A DNA stretch of 64,000 nt from Pontibacter amylolyticus. GTDB lineage: Bacteria > Bacteroidota > Bacteroidia > Cytophagales > Hymenobacteraceae. Position numbers and translations under genes: made by a program. Within the stretch, counting starts at the first letter, position 1. Every line of letters begins with the position of its first letter. The stretch is from contig NZ_BMFP01000009.1 in the NCBI RefSeq assembly GCF_014638845.1, positions 89,060-153,059 of the forward strand. The letters are read 5' to 3'. The notes under the pieces were generated by a model. The model saw nothing but the letters and a program-made list of their open reading frames with translations, was not told the origin of the DNA and did not search any database. This document shows positions 9,301 through 17,343 of the stretch, in pieces.

Positions 9301-10014
9301 TTACCTGTATTTCCCGGCCGGGTCCTGCTGCTTCTCCAGCAGGGCGGCAATGAACGCGGCGTCGGCTATACCTTTGTCTTTGCTGATACTTTTGTGCAGA
9401 TAACTCCATGCCTTGCCGTATTCCTGCAGATAATAGTAGCTGATGGCTAACTTGTAATATGCGTCCGCAGCGTCGGGGGAGTAGCGCACGGCACTTTCGA
9501 GCAGTTTGCGGCTCTGCACCAGGTCTTCGGGGTTGCTTTCGGCATAGAAGCGGCCGAGGTGACTGGTGGCCAGGTCGGTGATCAGCCTCGGGTTGTGCTG
9601 TTCCTTCTCCAGCGCGTGATAGAGGGCAAACAGCGCTTTGTCGTAGGCCTTCTGCTGTCCGTACACCAGTCCATAGCCCCAGTATACCTCATTGTTGGTG
9701 CTGTCCATCAGCCAGGCCCGCCCGAAAAACTGGCTGGCCGAGTCCAGCTTCTGTTCATTGAAGGTACGTTTTGCCTGCAGGACATAGTAGGCAGAAGCCG
9801 CCTTGCGGGTTTTAAAGCGTTTTGCATCGGTGTCAAGCGCCTTCTTTTGCCTTTGCTTTTCCGCAGCTGTTAATGTTTTTTTTGCTGGGATGACATCGGC
9901 CATGGTAAGTTCTGGTCTTGGAGACTCTCTGTTTTCGGTGATGGCGTTCTGGGAGGTACAGGCGGCCATCGAGCCTGCTATCATTAATCCAAAAGCAATA
10001 AGGGTACTTCGCAT
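9301..10014 (-). CDS. TPR-repeat lipoprotein, paralogue of the adjacent gene
   Basis: A 237-residue lipoprotein with lipobox MAAC (Cys19) and TPR motifs from about residue 85 to 225 (ASQFFGRAWLMDSTNNEVYW, ALFALYHALEKEQHNP, SRKLLESAVRYSPDAADAYYKL, YGKAWSYLHKSISKD). Its partner downstream has a cleavable signal peptide and this copy has a lipid anchor, so the duplicated proteins may sit in different places of the same complex. First gene of the TPR-TPR-OmpA run. No catalytic motif is seen. Confidence 0.82.
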   Translation of the reverse strand: MRSTLIAFGLMIAGSMAACTSQNAITENRESPRPELTMADVIPAKKTLTAAEKQRQKKALDTDAKRFKTRKAASAYYVLQAKRTFNEQKLDSASQFFGRAWLMDSTNNEVYWGYGLVYGQQKAYDKALFALYHALEKEQHNPRLITDLATSHLGRFYAESNPEDLVQSRKLLESAVRYSPDAADAYYKLAISYYYLQEYGKAWSYLHKSISKDKGIADAAFIAALLEKQQDPAGKYR

Positions 10015-10195
10015 GCGTAACGCGGGTTGATTCTGGCTTCAAACGACGCATGTTTTGAAATAGTGCCTATCCCAAAGCCATCTGGTGGAGATTGGATTAA
10101 TTATCCAGTTTCTCAAAGGTATAGCCCTATTCAATATCGGGTGTTCGCTGACAAGTTATACCTACGCAGGGTAAGGGATAAAAATATCACGCAAC

Positions 10196-10216
10196 TTGTC
10201 GTATAATTTACGACAA
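10196..10216. promoter_or_regulatory. Palindromic operator upstream of the RES-Xre toxin-antitoxin pair
   Basis: A perfect 8-bp inverted repeat, TTGTCGTA at 10196-10203 and TACGACAA at 10209-10216, with a 5-base spacer. It ends 6 bases before a TATATTTG promoter box, a position where a bound antitoxin would block RNA polymerase. Autorepression by Xre-type antitoxins is known for this class; binding here is inferred. Confidence 0.6.
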
Positions 10217-10222
10217 TGTTCG

Positions 10223-10230
10223 TATATTTG
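10223..10230 (+). promoter_or_regulatory. -7 box TATATTTG of the toxin-antitoxin operon
   Basis: Matches TAnnTTTG and lies just 10 bases before the first possible start codon at 10241. A TTG at 10196, inside the operator, lies 24 bases upstream, near the spacing seen for the -33 element. The mRNA would have almost no leader if 10241 is used. Confidence 0.6.
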
Positions 10231-10240
10231 ATAAAAGGAA

Positions 10241-10675
10241 ATGAATATGGGAAAGGCACTAAAAATTAACGGCGGCATAAACTTTAGTCTGTTAGACGAC
10301 AGGGACGTTTTTATGCTGATCACGACCGTTAGGGAAGGCATAAAATATGCCACCTTCCAGAATATCGCCAACAAGATTCCTTTCAGTCTGGGCGAATGGT
10401 CGGAGTTTCTGCACTTGTCAGAGCGTACGTTTCAGCGCTATAAAAAAGAGCAGCGCAAGTTCGATCCGCTGCATTCCGAGAAAATCCTGGAGATCACCCT
10501 GGTCTATAACAAAGGGGTAGAAGTATTTGGCGAAAAAGAAGACTTTGATGCCTGGCTGGAGGCCAAAAACGTGGCCCTGGGAGGTATACGCCCAAAAGAA
10601 CTGCTCGACAGCACCTTCGGCATTGGTCTGCTGCGCGACGAACTGACCCGCATTGAACACGGCGTGCTCGCATGA
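10241..10675 (+). CDS. Xre/MbcA/ParS-type antitoxin (DUF2384)
   Basis: A 144-residue antitoxin of the RES-Xre type. The N-terminal half carries a helix-turn-helix (about 48-80, FSLGEWSEFLHLSERTFQRY). The C-terminal half (about 92-140, VYNKGVEVFGEKEDFDAWLEAKNVALGGIRPKELL) is the DUF2384 domain that docks on the RES toxin. It should neutralise the toxin and repress its own operon through the palindrome upstream. The start may be ATG 10241 or ATG 10247; AAAGG at 10235-10239 is better spaced from the second. Its stop overlaps the toxin start by four bases (ATGA). Confidence 0.9.
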   Translation: MNMGKALKINGGINFSLLDDRDVFMLITTVREGIKYATFQNIANKIPFSLGEWSEFLHLSERTFQRYKKEQRKFDPLHSEKILEITLVYNKGVEVFGEKEDFDAWLEAKNVALGGIRPKELLDSTFGIGLLRDELTRIEHGVLA

Positions 10676-11133
10676 TCGTATACCGTCTCAGTAGAAAACT
10701 GTATTGCAATGACCTGTCTGGCAAAGGCGCCGAATTGGCGGGCGGCCGCTGGAACAGCAAAGGCACCGCCGTACTCTACACCAGCGAATCCATTGCGCTG
10801 TGCACCGTGGAAATAGCCGTGCACATGCCGCTGGGTATTGTTCCCAAAGACTACTACCTCGTTACCATCGAACTTCCGGATGATGCCCCCATCGGAGAGG
10901 TCCAGGAAAAAGACCTGGTCTCGTCCTGGAAATCATTTCCGCACAGCAGCGTCACCCAAAAGGTCGGGGACAGCTACGTTAGGGACGGGGTATACCTGAT
11001 CTTGAAAGTACCCTCCGCTACCGTACAGGGTACGTTCAACTACCTGGTTAACCCAAGACACCCAGACTTCAACAAGGTGCGCATCCTCAAAACGGAGCCC
11101 TTTGTGTTTGACAAGCGCCTGTTTATCAAATAA
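10672..11133 (+). CDS. RES-domain toxin (MbcT-like NAD+ degrading)
   Basis: A 153-residue RES-domain protein beginning MIVYRLSRKLYCNDLSGKGA, with GGRWNSKGTAVLYTSES (about 24-40) holding the Arg, Glu and Ser residues that give the family its name. Characterised members such as MbcT of Mycobacterium tuberculosis destroy cellular NAD+ and stop growth unless held by the Xre partner. Length is normal for the family and no residue appears missing, so the toxin looks intact. Its start overlaps the antitoxin stop, which indicates translational coupling. It converges on the metallo-beta-lactamase-fold gene with only 7 bases between stops. Confidence 0.9.
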   Translation: MIVYRLSRKLYCNDLSGKGAELAGGRWNSKGTAVLYTSESIALCTVEIAVHMPLGIVPKDYYLVTIELPDDAPIGEVQEKDLVSSWKSFPHSSVTQKVGDSYVRDGVYLILKVPSATVQGTFNYLVNPRHPDFNKVRILKTEPFVFDKRLFIK

Positions 11134-11140
11134 CCCGCTT

Positions 11141-12520
11141 TTAATGCAGTTCGTAGGTGGTGCCCATTTGAGCAATGATGCAGCCCCAGCCCAGCGTGTC
11201 CGTTATCTTCAAGCGGAGGGCCTCCAGCGCCTGGGCTTCGCCATGGTTCAGAAACACCTGCTGCGGCGCCTTCTTGAAATGGCTGAGCCACCACAGCAGA
11301 TCGGCCTGGTCGCCGTGCGCAGAAAGGGAGGAGATTTGCTGTATCTCGGCCTGCACCGGGTAATAATTGCCCTGCATCTTGATCTCGCTGGCGCCGCTGA
11401 GCAGCAAACTGCCCCTGGTACCCGGCGCCTGAAATCCCACCAGCAGCACGGTGTTCTTCGAGTCGCCAATCAGGCGTTGCAGATAGTAAAGCACCCGACC
11501 ACCCGTTACCATGCCACTGCCTGCAATCACGACCTTCGGACCGGGTTTGTCCAGCACTCTAAGTGTCTGGTTAAAATCACGTATCACATGCACATTGTTC
11601 ATCATGGTGCGGCACTCGACATCGCTCAGACTGTGCCAGTCGCGGTGGTGCAGGTATAGCTCCGTCACATCAATGCCCATGGGCGTGTCGAGGTAAATGG
11701 GAATGTTGGGTATGCTGCGTTCTTCACGCAGGGTGTTCAGTATCAGCAGCAGTTCCTGCGCCCGCTCCACCGCAAAACTCGGGATCACCAGCACGCCGCC
11801 TTTGGCCAGGGTGTGCTTCACATAGGCCTGCAACTCATCGTAAGGCGAAGCCTGTTCATGCAGTCTGTCCCCGTAAGTTGACTCCAGCACCAGGTAGTCG
11901 GCCTCTCGCACAAAAGCGGGCGGCTCCATCAGCAGCGGTTTGCGCCGCCCGATATCACCGGAAAACACGATGGTGCGGCCTTTGCATTTCAACTCCACAA
12001 AAGCAGAGCCCAGGATATGGCCACTTTTCCGGAAGCAGAATTTCATATCCTCATTGATGATCACCCACTCGTTGTCATCATGCGTTTCAAAGAGCGGCAT
12101 GGTCAGGTCTACGTCCCCGGCGGTATACAGCGGCTTGGCCGGGTGATGCCTGGAGTAACCTCCCCGGTTGGCTTCCGCGGCATCTTCCTCCTGTATCTTG
12201 GCACTGTCGCGCAGAATGATCTCTGTTACATCGCGGGTGGGCGTAGTGGCGTAGATGGGACCGTTATAGCCGTTTTGCGTGAGCACGGGCAGATAGCCGC
12301 AATGATCAAGGTGACCGTGCGTCAGGATAACAGCATCCAGCTGCTCTACATCCAAGGGCAGTTTCTGCCAGTTGAGCAGGCGCAGTTGCTTTAGTCCCTG
12401 GAACAGACCACAGTCGATCAGCAACTGGTGCTTATCTGTTTTGAGCAGTATTTTGGAACCGGTTACGGTGCCGGCTCCGCCCAGGAAAGTCAGTGTGAAT
12501 GGAGGAATATCTTGTTGCAT
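11141..12520 (-). CDS. MBL-fold beta-CASP hydrolase (CPSF/YSH1-like RNA specificity domain)
   Basis: A 459-residue protein. The metallo-beta-lactamase core shows THGHLDHCG (about 67-75), which supplies most zinc ligands, and later SGHILGSAFVEL and FSGDIGRR. The beta-CASP region lies in the middle (YVKHTLAKGGVLVIPSFAVERAQELL) and the C-terminal RMMBL segment contains SLSAHGDQADLLWWL. Relatives are RNA endo- or exonucleases acting in the cytoplasm (CPSF73, KH-less bacterial homologues such as TTHA0252). Substrate is not known for this one. It is divergent from the phosphodiesterase gene and convergent with the RES toxin. Confidence 0.88.
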   Translation of the reverse strand: MQQDIPPFTLTFLGGAGTVTGSKILLKTDKHQLLIDCGLFQGLKQLRLLNWQKLPLDVEQLDAVILTHGHLDHCGYLPVLTQNGYNGPIYATTPTRDVTEIILRDSAKIQEEDAAEANRGGYSRHHPAKPLYTAGDVDLTMPLFETHDDNEWVIINEDMKFCFRKSGHILGSAFVELKCKGRTIVFSGDIGRRKPLLMEPPAFVREADYLVLESTYGDRLHEQASPYDELQAYVKHTLAKGGVLVIPSFAVERAQELLLILNTLREERSIPNIPIYLDTPMGIDVTELYLHHRDWHSLSDVECRTMMNNVHVIRDFNQTLRVLDKPGPKVVIAGSGMVTGGRVLYYLQRLIGDSKNTVLLVGFQAPGTRGSLLLSGASEIKMQGNYYPVQAEIQQISSLSAHGDQADLLWWLSHFKKAPQQVFLNHGEAQALEALRLKITDTLGWGCIIAQMGTTYELH

Positions 12521-12677
12521 CTTTTAGAAGGCTAGTGGGTACGCACAAGTTATACAATACTGATATGTTGTATAATGATAAATGTTTCTTTTTCACAATT
12601 AAATTAGGGTAGCCTTCCTGTTTGATGCTTAACAGTAAATTAAAAGAAGCAGCCTGGCAGCTCCACCGCTTTTGCCA

Positions 12678-12685
12678 TATCTTTG
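12678..12685 (+). promoter_or_regulatory. -7 box TATCTTTG immediately before the phosphodiesterase gene
   Basis: TATCTTTG ends four bases before the ATG at 12690. With transcription starting a few bases beyond the box, the mRNA would begin at or next to the start codon (leaderless or nearly so). This is read from the consensus, not measured. Confidence 0.5.
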
Positions 12686-12689
12686 CGCC

Positions 12690-13949
12690 ATGAAACAGAT
12701 CTTCTTTTTGCTGGTCTGCCTGCTCTGGCAAGGACTGGCATTCGCACAAGTAGACACGGTGCAGCGCGTCATCTCTGACAGGTATAACAGCCCGGCGCAA
12801 CAGGAAAAACCTTATGTGATCCTGATCTCAGCCGACGGATTCCGCTACGATTACGCCGATAAGTATGACGCTCAATTCCTGAAATCCATGCGGGCGCAAG
12901 GTATAGAGGCGGAGTCGATGCTGCCGGCCTTTCCTTCCAAAACATTCCCGAACCATTACTCCATCGTGACGGGCCTTTACCCGGCCAGTCATGGCCTGAT
13001 CAACAATTACTTCTATGACCCGCAACGCAAAGAGCACTACACGATGCGCGACCGCAGCAAAGTGGAAGACGGCAGCTGGTATGGCGGCACACCGCTTTGG
13101 GTGCTGGCTGAGCAGCAGCAAATGGTAGCAGCCAGCTTTTTCTGGGTAGGCTCCGAGGCACCGATTCAAGGTATACTGCCTACTTACCATTACCAGTACA
13201 GCGAGGTGATGCCGATCGAGCGCCGCATCCAGACGGTAGTAGACTGGTTGAATCTGCCGGCAGAGAAGCGCCCGCACCTGATCACGTTTTACCTGCCTGA
13301 AGTAGACCATGCCGGACACCGCCACGGACCAGATGCGCCACAAACCAAACAAGCGGTTCTGGACCTGGACAAGCACATGCAGATACTGACGGCGGCTGTT
13401 GCCAAAACAGGCCTGCCCGTAAACTACGTGTTCGTGTCGGATCACGGCATGCTTGGAGTTGATACGAAGAATACGCTGCCCATGCCAGCCGCCATTGATA
13501 CGGCTAAGTTTATGGTATCCGGGGGAGGTATGGTAGTAGAGTTGCATGCTAAGGATAAGAAAGCCATCAAGCCTACCTACCGCAAACTGAAGAAGGAAGC
13601 GAAGGAGTACCAGGTATACACGCGAAAAAAGATGCCCAAACACCTGCATTATGGCGCCAAAGACGACAAGTACGGTCGCGTGGGCGACATCCTGCTGCTG
13701 TCAGACGCCCCAAAGGTGTTCCATTTTTCATCCCGTCCGCCAGCACCTGGCCAGCACGGGTACGACGCCACCAAGGTGAAAGAAATGCACGCCGTCTTTT
13801 ATGCCTGGGGACCAGCCTTCAAACAGGGGGTGAAAGTCGACACCTTCGAGAACGTAGACGTCTATCCGCTGATTGCCGAGATTCTAGGATTGCCTTATAC
13901 CCATAAAATTGATGGCAGCAGACACCTGATCGAAAAAGCACTGCAGTAA
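12690..13949 (+). CDS. Secreted alkaline phosphatase-fold nucleotide pyrophosphatase/phosphodiesterase
   Basis: A 419-residue exported enzyme of the type I phosphodiesterase/nucleotide pyrophosphatase family. A signal peptide (MKQIFFLLVCLLWQGLAFAQ) is followed by ISADGFRYDY (metal-binding Asp) and FPSKTFPNHYSIVTGLYP, whose Thr is the expected nucleophile. Further metal ligands are in PEVDHAGHRHGP and VSDHGM. It should cleave phosphodiester or pyrophosphate bonds of nucleotides or lipids in the periplasm. The frame is open to a TTG at 12672, but the signal peptide begins at ATG 12690, which is therefore the start. A bidirectional hairpin follows. Confidence 0.9.
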   Translation: MKQIFFLLVCLLWQGLAFAQVDTVQRVISDRYNSPAQQEKPYVILISADGFRYDYADKYDAQFLKSMRAQGIEAESMLPAFPSKTFPNHYSIVTGLYPASHGLINNYFYDPQRKEHYTMRDRSKVEDGSWYGGTPLWVLAEQQQMVAASFFWVGSEAPIQGILPTYHYQYSEVMPIERRIQTVVDWLNLPAEKRPHLITFYLPEVDHAGHRHGPDAPQTKQAVLDLDKHMQILTAAVAKTGLPVNYVFVSDHGMLGVDTKNTLPMPAAIDTAKFMVSGGGMVVELHAKDKKAIKPTYRKLKKEAKEYQVYTRKKMPKHLHYGAKDDKYGRVGDILLLSDAPKVFHFSSRPPAPGQHGYDATKVKEMHAVFYAWGPAFKQGVKVDTFENVDVYPLIAEILGLPYTHKIDGSRHLIEKALQ

Positions 13950-13973
13950 TCAAATATACTTAAAGCACGCAAA

Positions 13974-14004
13974 AAACCCGTTTCTGTTCAGGAAACGGGC
14001 TTTT
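13974..14004. terminator. Bidirectional hairpin terminator
   Basis: CCCGTTTC (13977-13984) pairs with GAAACGGG (13992-13999), flanked by a run of A on the left and T on the right, between two convergent genes. Confidence 0.8.
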
Positions 14005-14028
14005 ATATTTATCTGTGAAGGACGTATT

Positions 14029-14637
14029 TTACATATTGCCTCGTCCGGGCAGGTAAATTTGAAAACCAACCCCAACCGAAAGTCCGGAGGTGCCGGTGTC
14101 GACCGTGATATCGGCGCTGGTACGGGTATAGTTGAGTGTGGCTTCCAAGGCAATGTTTCGGGCAACGAAGTGCGCGTAGCCTGCCCGTAATCCTAATACA
14201 GAACCGAAAATACGGTCGCCGTCGCTGTCTTTCAATGAGCTGCCGGCAAAACCTGCCAGGGCTTCACCGAACCAGCGGCTGTTAGGAGAGGCTCCTTCCG
14301 GAAAATAATAGCGTGCAAATGGTGTTAAACCATAACTGAAGTTTTCACCGCCATCATAAAACGTAAGGCCAAGTTGAGCCTGCGCCCCAAGCACGGCATT
14401 GTCACTGATAAAGTAACCTGCTCTAGGCTCCAGGATAAACTGGAAAGTTTCCGATTTAAAATTATAGCCAAGTGAGCCCACACTGGCACCCACCAGCCAG
14501 TTTCCTTGCCTTACAGATTCATTGGCCACATCAGCCGAAGTTTGGGGTTTTTCAACATTTAATTCGGTGTCCTGCGCCAGCAGCTTGCCAGTTGAAAACA
14601 AGGCGCATAATGTAAATAGTATGTAAAATCTTTTCAT
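14029..14637 (-). CDS. Outer-membrane beta-barrel protein
   Basis: A 202-residue protein with a signal peptide (MKRFYILFTLCALFSTGKLLAQ), a short acidic linker, then alternating-hydrophobicity strands from about residue 45 to the end (GNWLVGASVGSLGYNF, FQFILEPRAGYFISDNAVLGAQAQLGL, FSYGLTPFARYYF, GLRAGYAHFVARNIALEATLNYTRT, GLSVGVGFQIYL). This fits an eight-stranded OmpX/OMP_b-brl type barrel. Such proteins act as small porins or adhesion factors; no ligand can be deduced. Flanked by gene-free DNA on its upstream side. Confidence 0.82.
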   Translation of the reverse strand: MKRFYILFTLCALFSTGKLLAQDTELNVEKPQTSADVANESVRQGNWLVGASVGSLGYNFKSETFQFILEPRAGYFISDNAVLGAQAQLGLTFYDGGENFSYGLTPFARYYFPEGASPNSRWFGEALAGFAGSSLKDSDGDRIFGSVLGLRAGYAHFVARNIALEATLNYTRTSADITVDTGTSGLSVGVGFQIYLPGRGNM

Positions 14638-14895
14638 AGGAGTAGTATTAAAAATCAGTAATTAATTGTACCTAAATTATTAAAGTATAAACATTAATAA
14701 TAACGCAACTCCATGAGTTTTGTTTAAATCACCTTATATACAGATAGTTACATGTAATTAAAACCTATGATCGGAATTGATGTAAATTGGACTCAATTCT
14801 TGATCCGTAGTGAAAATCACTAACTATCCAGTTAATGTCAGCATGAAAAAGGCTAAGGAAAAGCGAGGGGCGATTCAAAAGATTATGACAAGCAA
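14638..14895. other. Intergenic, AT-rich, upstream of the barrel gene
   Basis: No open frame or repeat of note; it presumably holds the promoter of the beta-barrel gene, but no clear TAnnTTTG box was found on the minus strand. Confidence 0.5.
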
Positions 14896-14929
14896 AAGGG
14901 GCAGACGATACTACTATCGCCTGCCCCTT
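14896..14929 (-). terminator. Hairpin terminator of the amidase gene
   Basis: A 15-bp stem with one mismatch (14896-14910 with 14915-14929) around a CTAC loop; on the minus strand it is followed by TTTTGCTT. It lies directly after the amidase stop codon. Confidence 0.8.
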
Positions 14930-14932
14930 ATT

Positions 14933-16030
14933 TTATTGGGTTACATAATCAGAGAGTAAACCTTCATAGATCCAGTTTGCGAGCGCCTGCCGGTTGTCTG
15001 ATATGACAAAGCGACGCTGGTCCTTTACGTTGCGAATATTGCCCAGCTCGATGAAGACGGTAGGCGGGTGACTATACTTAATGACATAGAGGCTGCTGCG
15101 TTGCGTTACATTGCCGGAGTAGTCGCGGTTGGGCTGGTAGCGCCTGTACTTGTTCGTGAACGTCTGGTGAATGCTCTTGGCCAGTTGCTCACCGTCTTTG
15201 CTGTTTTCGTGATGGTAGAAGAACACATCGATGTTCTGGCTCTCGCTGCGGCTGTCGACGTGGATGGCCAGCATGCGCTGGTAGGCCCCTTTGTGCTTCA
15301 GATATAGGCCGTTCACCGCCTCGGTGCGCTGGCGAAGGCGAGCGCTGTGGTTGAGCGGAATCGGTCTGTTAGGGTAAACCACCTCGTTACGATCCATTTT
15401 CAGAATTCCCTCGTCCCGTATACCGTTATCGGGGTCCTGCACGATCATGTATACGGTAGCGCCGTGCTCCATCAGCACGCGGGCCAGACGGATGGTCACA
15501 TCGTAGGCGTATTCATCTTCGGCCAGGTCGTGGTTGCCATACTTGCCCACAGCGCCCGGGTCAGGTCCGCCATGGCCGGAGCTTAGGTAGTAGACAGCGC
15601 CCTGTAGCTTAGCTGATTTTACTTCCACACGGGAATATTTTTCACCAAACAGCGGCATCTCGAGCACGCGGGCGGCCACTTTGGCAGGACCAGCGGTTAC
15701 ATCGCTACGCGTTTTACTTTCCACAGGAGCAACCCGGGTATTGTCAGTGGCGACGGTGGTGTTCTCTGCTAAAGATGCACCCTCAGGCAAGGTATAAGTT
15801 TTGCCCACGATCAGGCCATTGTCTTTTCCGAAGCGGTCCTTGTTAATCTCCACGAACTTCTGAAGATGCTCCGGAGGATTAAGGCCGTGCCGCCGCAGCA
15901 AGGTATAGATTCCGTCGCCGGGCATAGCAACAACTTCCAGGAGGGAGCTTTGCCCAAACGCAGCAAAAGATGAAAGCGCAAGAAGAAGGGTGAGAATAGA
16001 GGTACGCAATGCAATAAGGTTTACCGGCAT
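14933..16030 (-). CDS. N-acetylmuramoyl-L-alanine amidase (Amidase_3) with LysM-like N-terminal part
   Basis: A 365-residue exported cell-wall hydrolase. A hydrophobic signal (residues 1-26) is followed by a LysM-like segment (about 30-90, PGDGIYTLLRRHGL to GLIVGKTYTLPEG). The zinc amidase domain spans about 145-360 with the ligands in SSGHGGPDPGAVG, AEDEYAYD and LAIHVDSR, and the catalytic Glu in VFIELGNIRN. It should cut the bond between MurNAc and the stem peptide, as in daughter cell separation or wall remodelling. No AmiC-type AMIN domain is seen. It is monocistronic by position, with a terminator just downstream. Confidence 0.88.
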   Translation of the reverse strand: MPVNLIALRTSILTLLLALSSFAAFGQSSLLEVVAMPGDGIYTLLRRHGLNPPEHLQKFVEINKDRFGKDNGLIVGKTYTLPEGASLAENTTVATDNTRVAPVESKTRSDVTAGPAKVAARVLEMPLFGEKYSRVEVKSAKLQGAVYYLSSGHGGPDPGAVGKYGNHDLAEDEYAYDVTIRLARVLMEHGATVYMIVQDPDNGIRDEGILKMDRNEVVYPNRPIPLNHSARLRQRTEAVNGLYLKHKGAYQRMLAIHVDSRSESQNIDVFFYHHENSKDGEQLAKSIHQTFTNKYRRYQPNRDYSGNVTQRSSLYVIKYSHPPTVFIELGNIRNVKDQRRFVISDNRQALANWIYEGLLSDYVTQ

Positions 16031-16329
16031 ATTTTGTATTTCCGATATTACTAAAAATGATTGAAGGATAAAAACTATTTTAAGGAGCGAAGTTACCCAT
16101 ACTAATTTTTCAGCTCCTGAGTTTGTTTTTTAACGGGGTGTATCTGAAAATATTTCCTGTTTTTTTCCTCCTGAAAAGCCAAAGCAGGCTAAGTGATTCG
16201 GTATAAACCGGTTGCGGTGAAAGCTTGCTTTAGTAATTTGATGCGGGATTTTTGTTGGCCCAACATGAAGCCTCCGCTGAAACTTAAGTACATCCTACAC
16301 TATCATAAGTAAATTAACAGGTGCTGGTA
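16031..16329. other. Intergenic region with no recognisable gene
   Basis: About 300 bases between two minus-strand genes. No supported ORF, hairpin terminator or TAnnTTTG box was found. It should hold the amidase promoter and the 3' end of the phosphatase transcript. Confidence 0.45.
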
Positions 16330-17088
16330 TCAGATGTATACCAGGCCCAATGCTCTTCTGTCATTCCAACTAAGGCCGCTCCTGCCTTCCTCCTGCGGGT
16401 AGAGGGTCATCACCGGGTCGGATTGCCATACTTGCTGGCTGTCGATGTCCATGATGGAAAGACGCCCCGTATAGCCCGCACCGGTATCCAGCAGGATCAG
16501 GTTATCCATTCGTAGGGGAGTTGTCTGTTTTTTATCCAGCAGAATGGTGGGCGTATGACCGATGTAGACTTCTTTGTAGCCGTTAATGTGAAACGGTTTT
16601 CCTTTCTGGTAGCTGCGGTAATGATTCTCGATGAAGTCCCGGCTCCAGATGAGGGTAAATACATCAGTTTCAGTCAAAGGTTTACTGGTGTCGAAGCCAG
16701 CGTGCACGAACAGCAGGTTATCGTCCGTAACCAGGTATAGCTTTGCCTGCTGCAGCAGTTCCAAGTGCTCCGGCGGCATGGACTTACTTTCTCCATAAGA
16801 AGCCACGGTAGCAGCACCTCCTTGCCGAAGCCAGCTTTTTAGTTCGGCTTCCTGTGTGAGTTGGCCAGTATAGTATTTTAAGGCCCACTGGTCGTGGTTG
16901 CCGAGCAGGTATACCAGGTGCTTTAGTTTCAGCAGCAGGTCTATACTCTCTTTTGTTTCCGACCACCCATCCACCACATCTCCCAGAAAGATCAGCTGAT
17001 CCTTTCCTTTGTCGAACCCACACCGCTCCAGGCACTGCACCAGTGCTTTGTACCCACCGTGGCTATCGGATATGACAAACCTTTTCAT
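16330..17088 (-). CDS. Metallophosphoesterase (PPP-type serine/threonine phosphatase-like)
   Basis: A 252-residue cytoplasmic phosphoesterase. The metal-binding motifs appear in order: ISDSHGGY (about 6-12), FLGDVVDGW, YLLGNHDQWAL, and later VHAGFD and IGHTPT, with both metal-binding His residues present. This is the PPP bacterial subgroup (PrpA/PrpE or ApaH-like), which act on phosphoproteins or dinucleoside polyphosphates. The frame opens at 17109, but the conserved fold starts at MKRFVISDSHGG, so the Met at 17088 is chosen. No partner gene lies next to it. Confidence 0.87.
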   Translation of the reverse strand: MKRFVISDSHGGYKALVQCLERCGFDKGKDQLIFLGDVVDGWSETKESIDLLLKLKHLVYLLGNHDQWALKYYTGQLTQEAELKSWLRQGGAATVASYGESKSMPPEHLELLQQAKLYLVTDDNLLFVHAGFDTSKPLTETDVFTLIWSRDFIENHYRSYQKGKPFHINGYKEVYIGHTPTILLDKKQTTPLRMDNLILLDTGAGYTGRLSIMDIDSQQVWQSDPVMTLYPQEEGRSGLSWNDRRALGLVYI

Positions 17089-17343
17089 AACATACGTGAA
17101 AGGTAACATGTATTAATAGCTGATCTTACTTAGGTTGATACGTTTTTGCCTGGTACTATAGCGCCTTTAATCCGTCAGGTGTAAGAAAAAGCCATTCCAG
17201 CCAGGTGTTTAAGCATGTCAGTTGTTTTCCTTAGTGTTTAACCTTTCACCGCCCAGCCAGCAGCTGCACATTTTAACAAAAGTAAAGCCTCTCTATACAC
17301 ATCTCCGTACAATTAGGTATAAGAATTATTAAAATTTATAATT

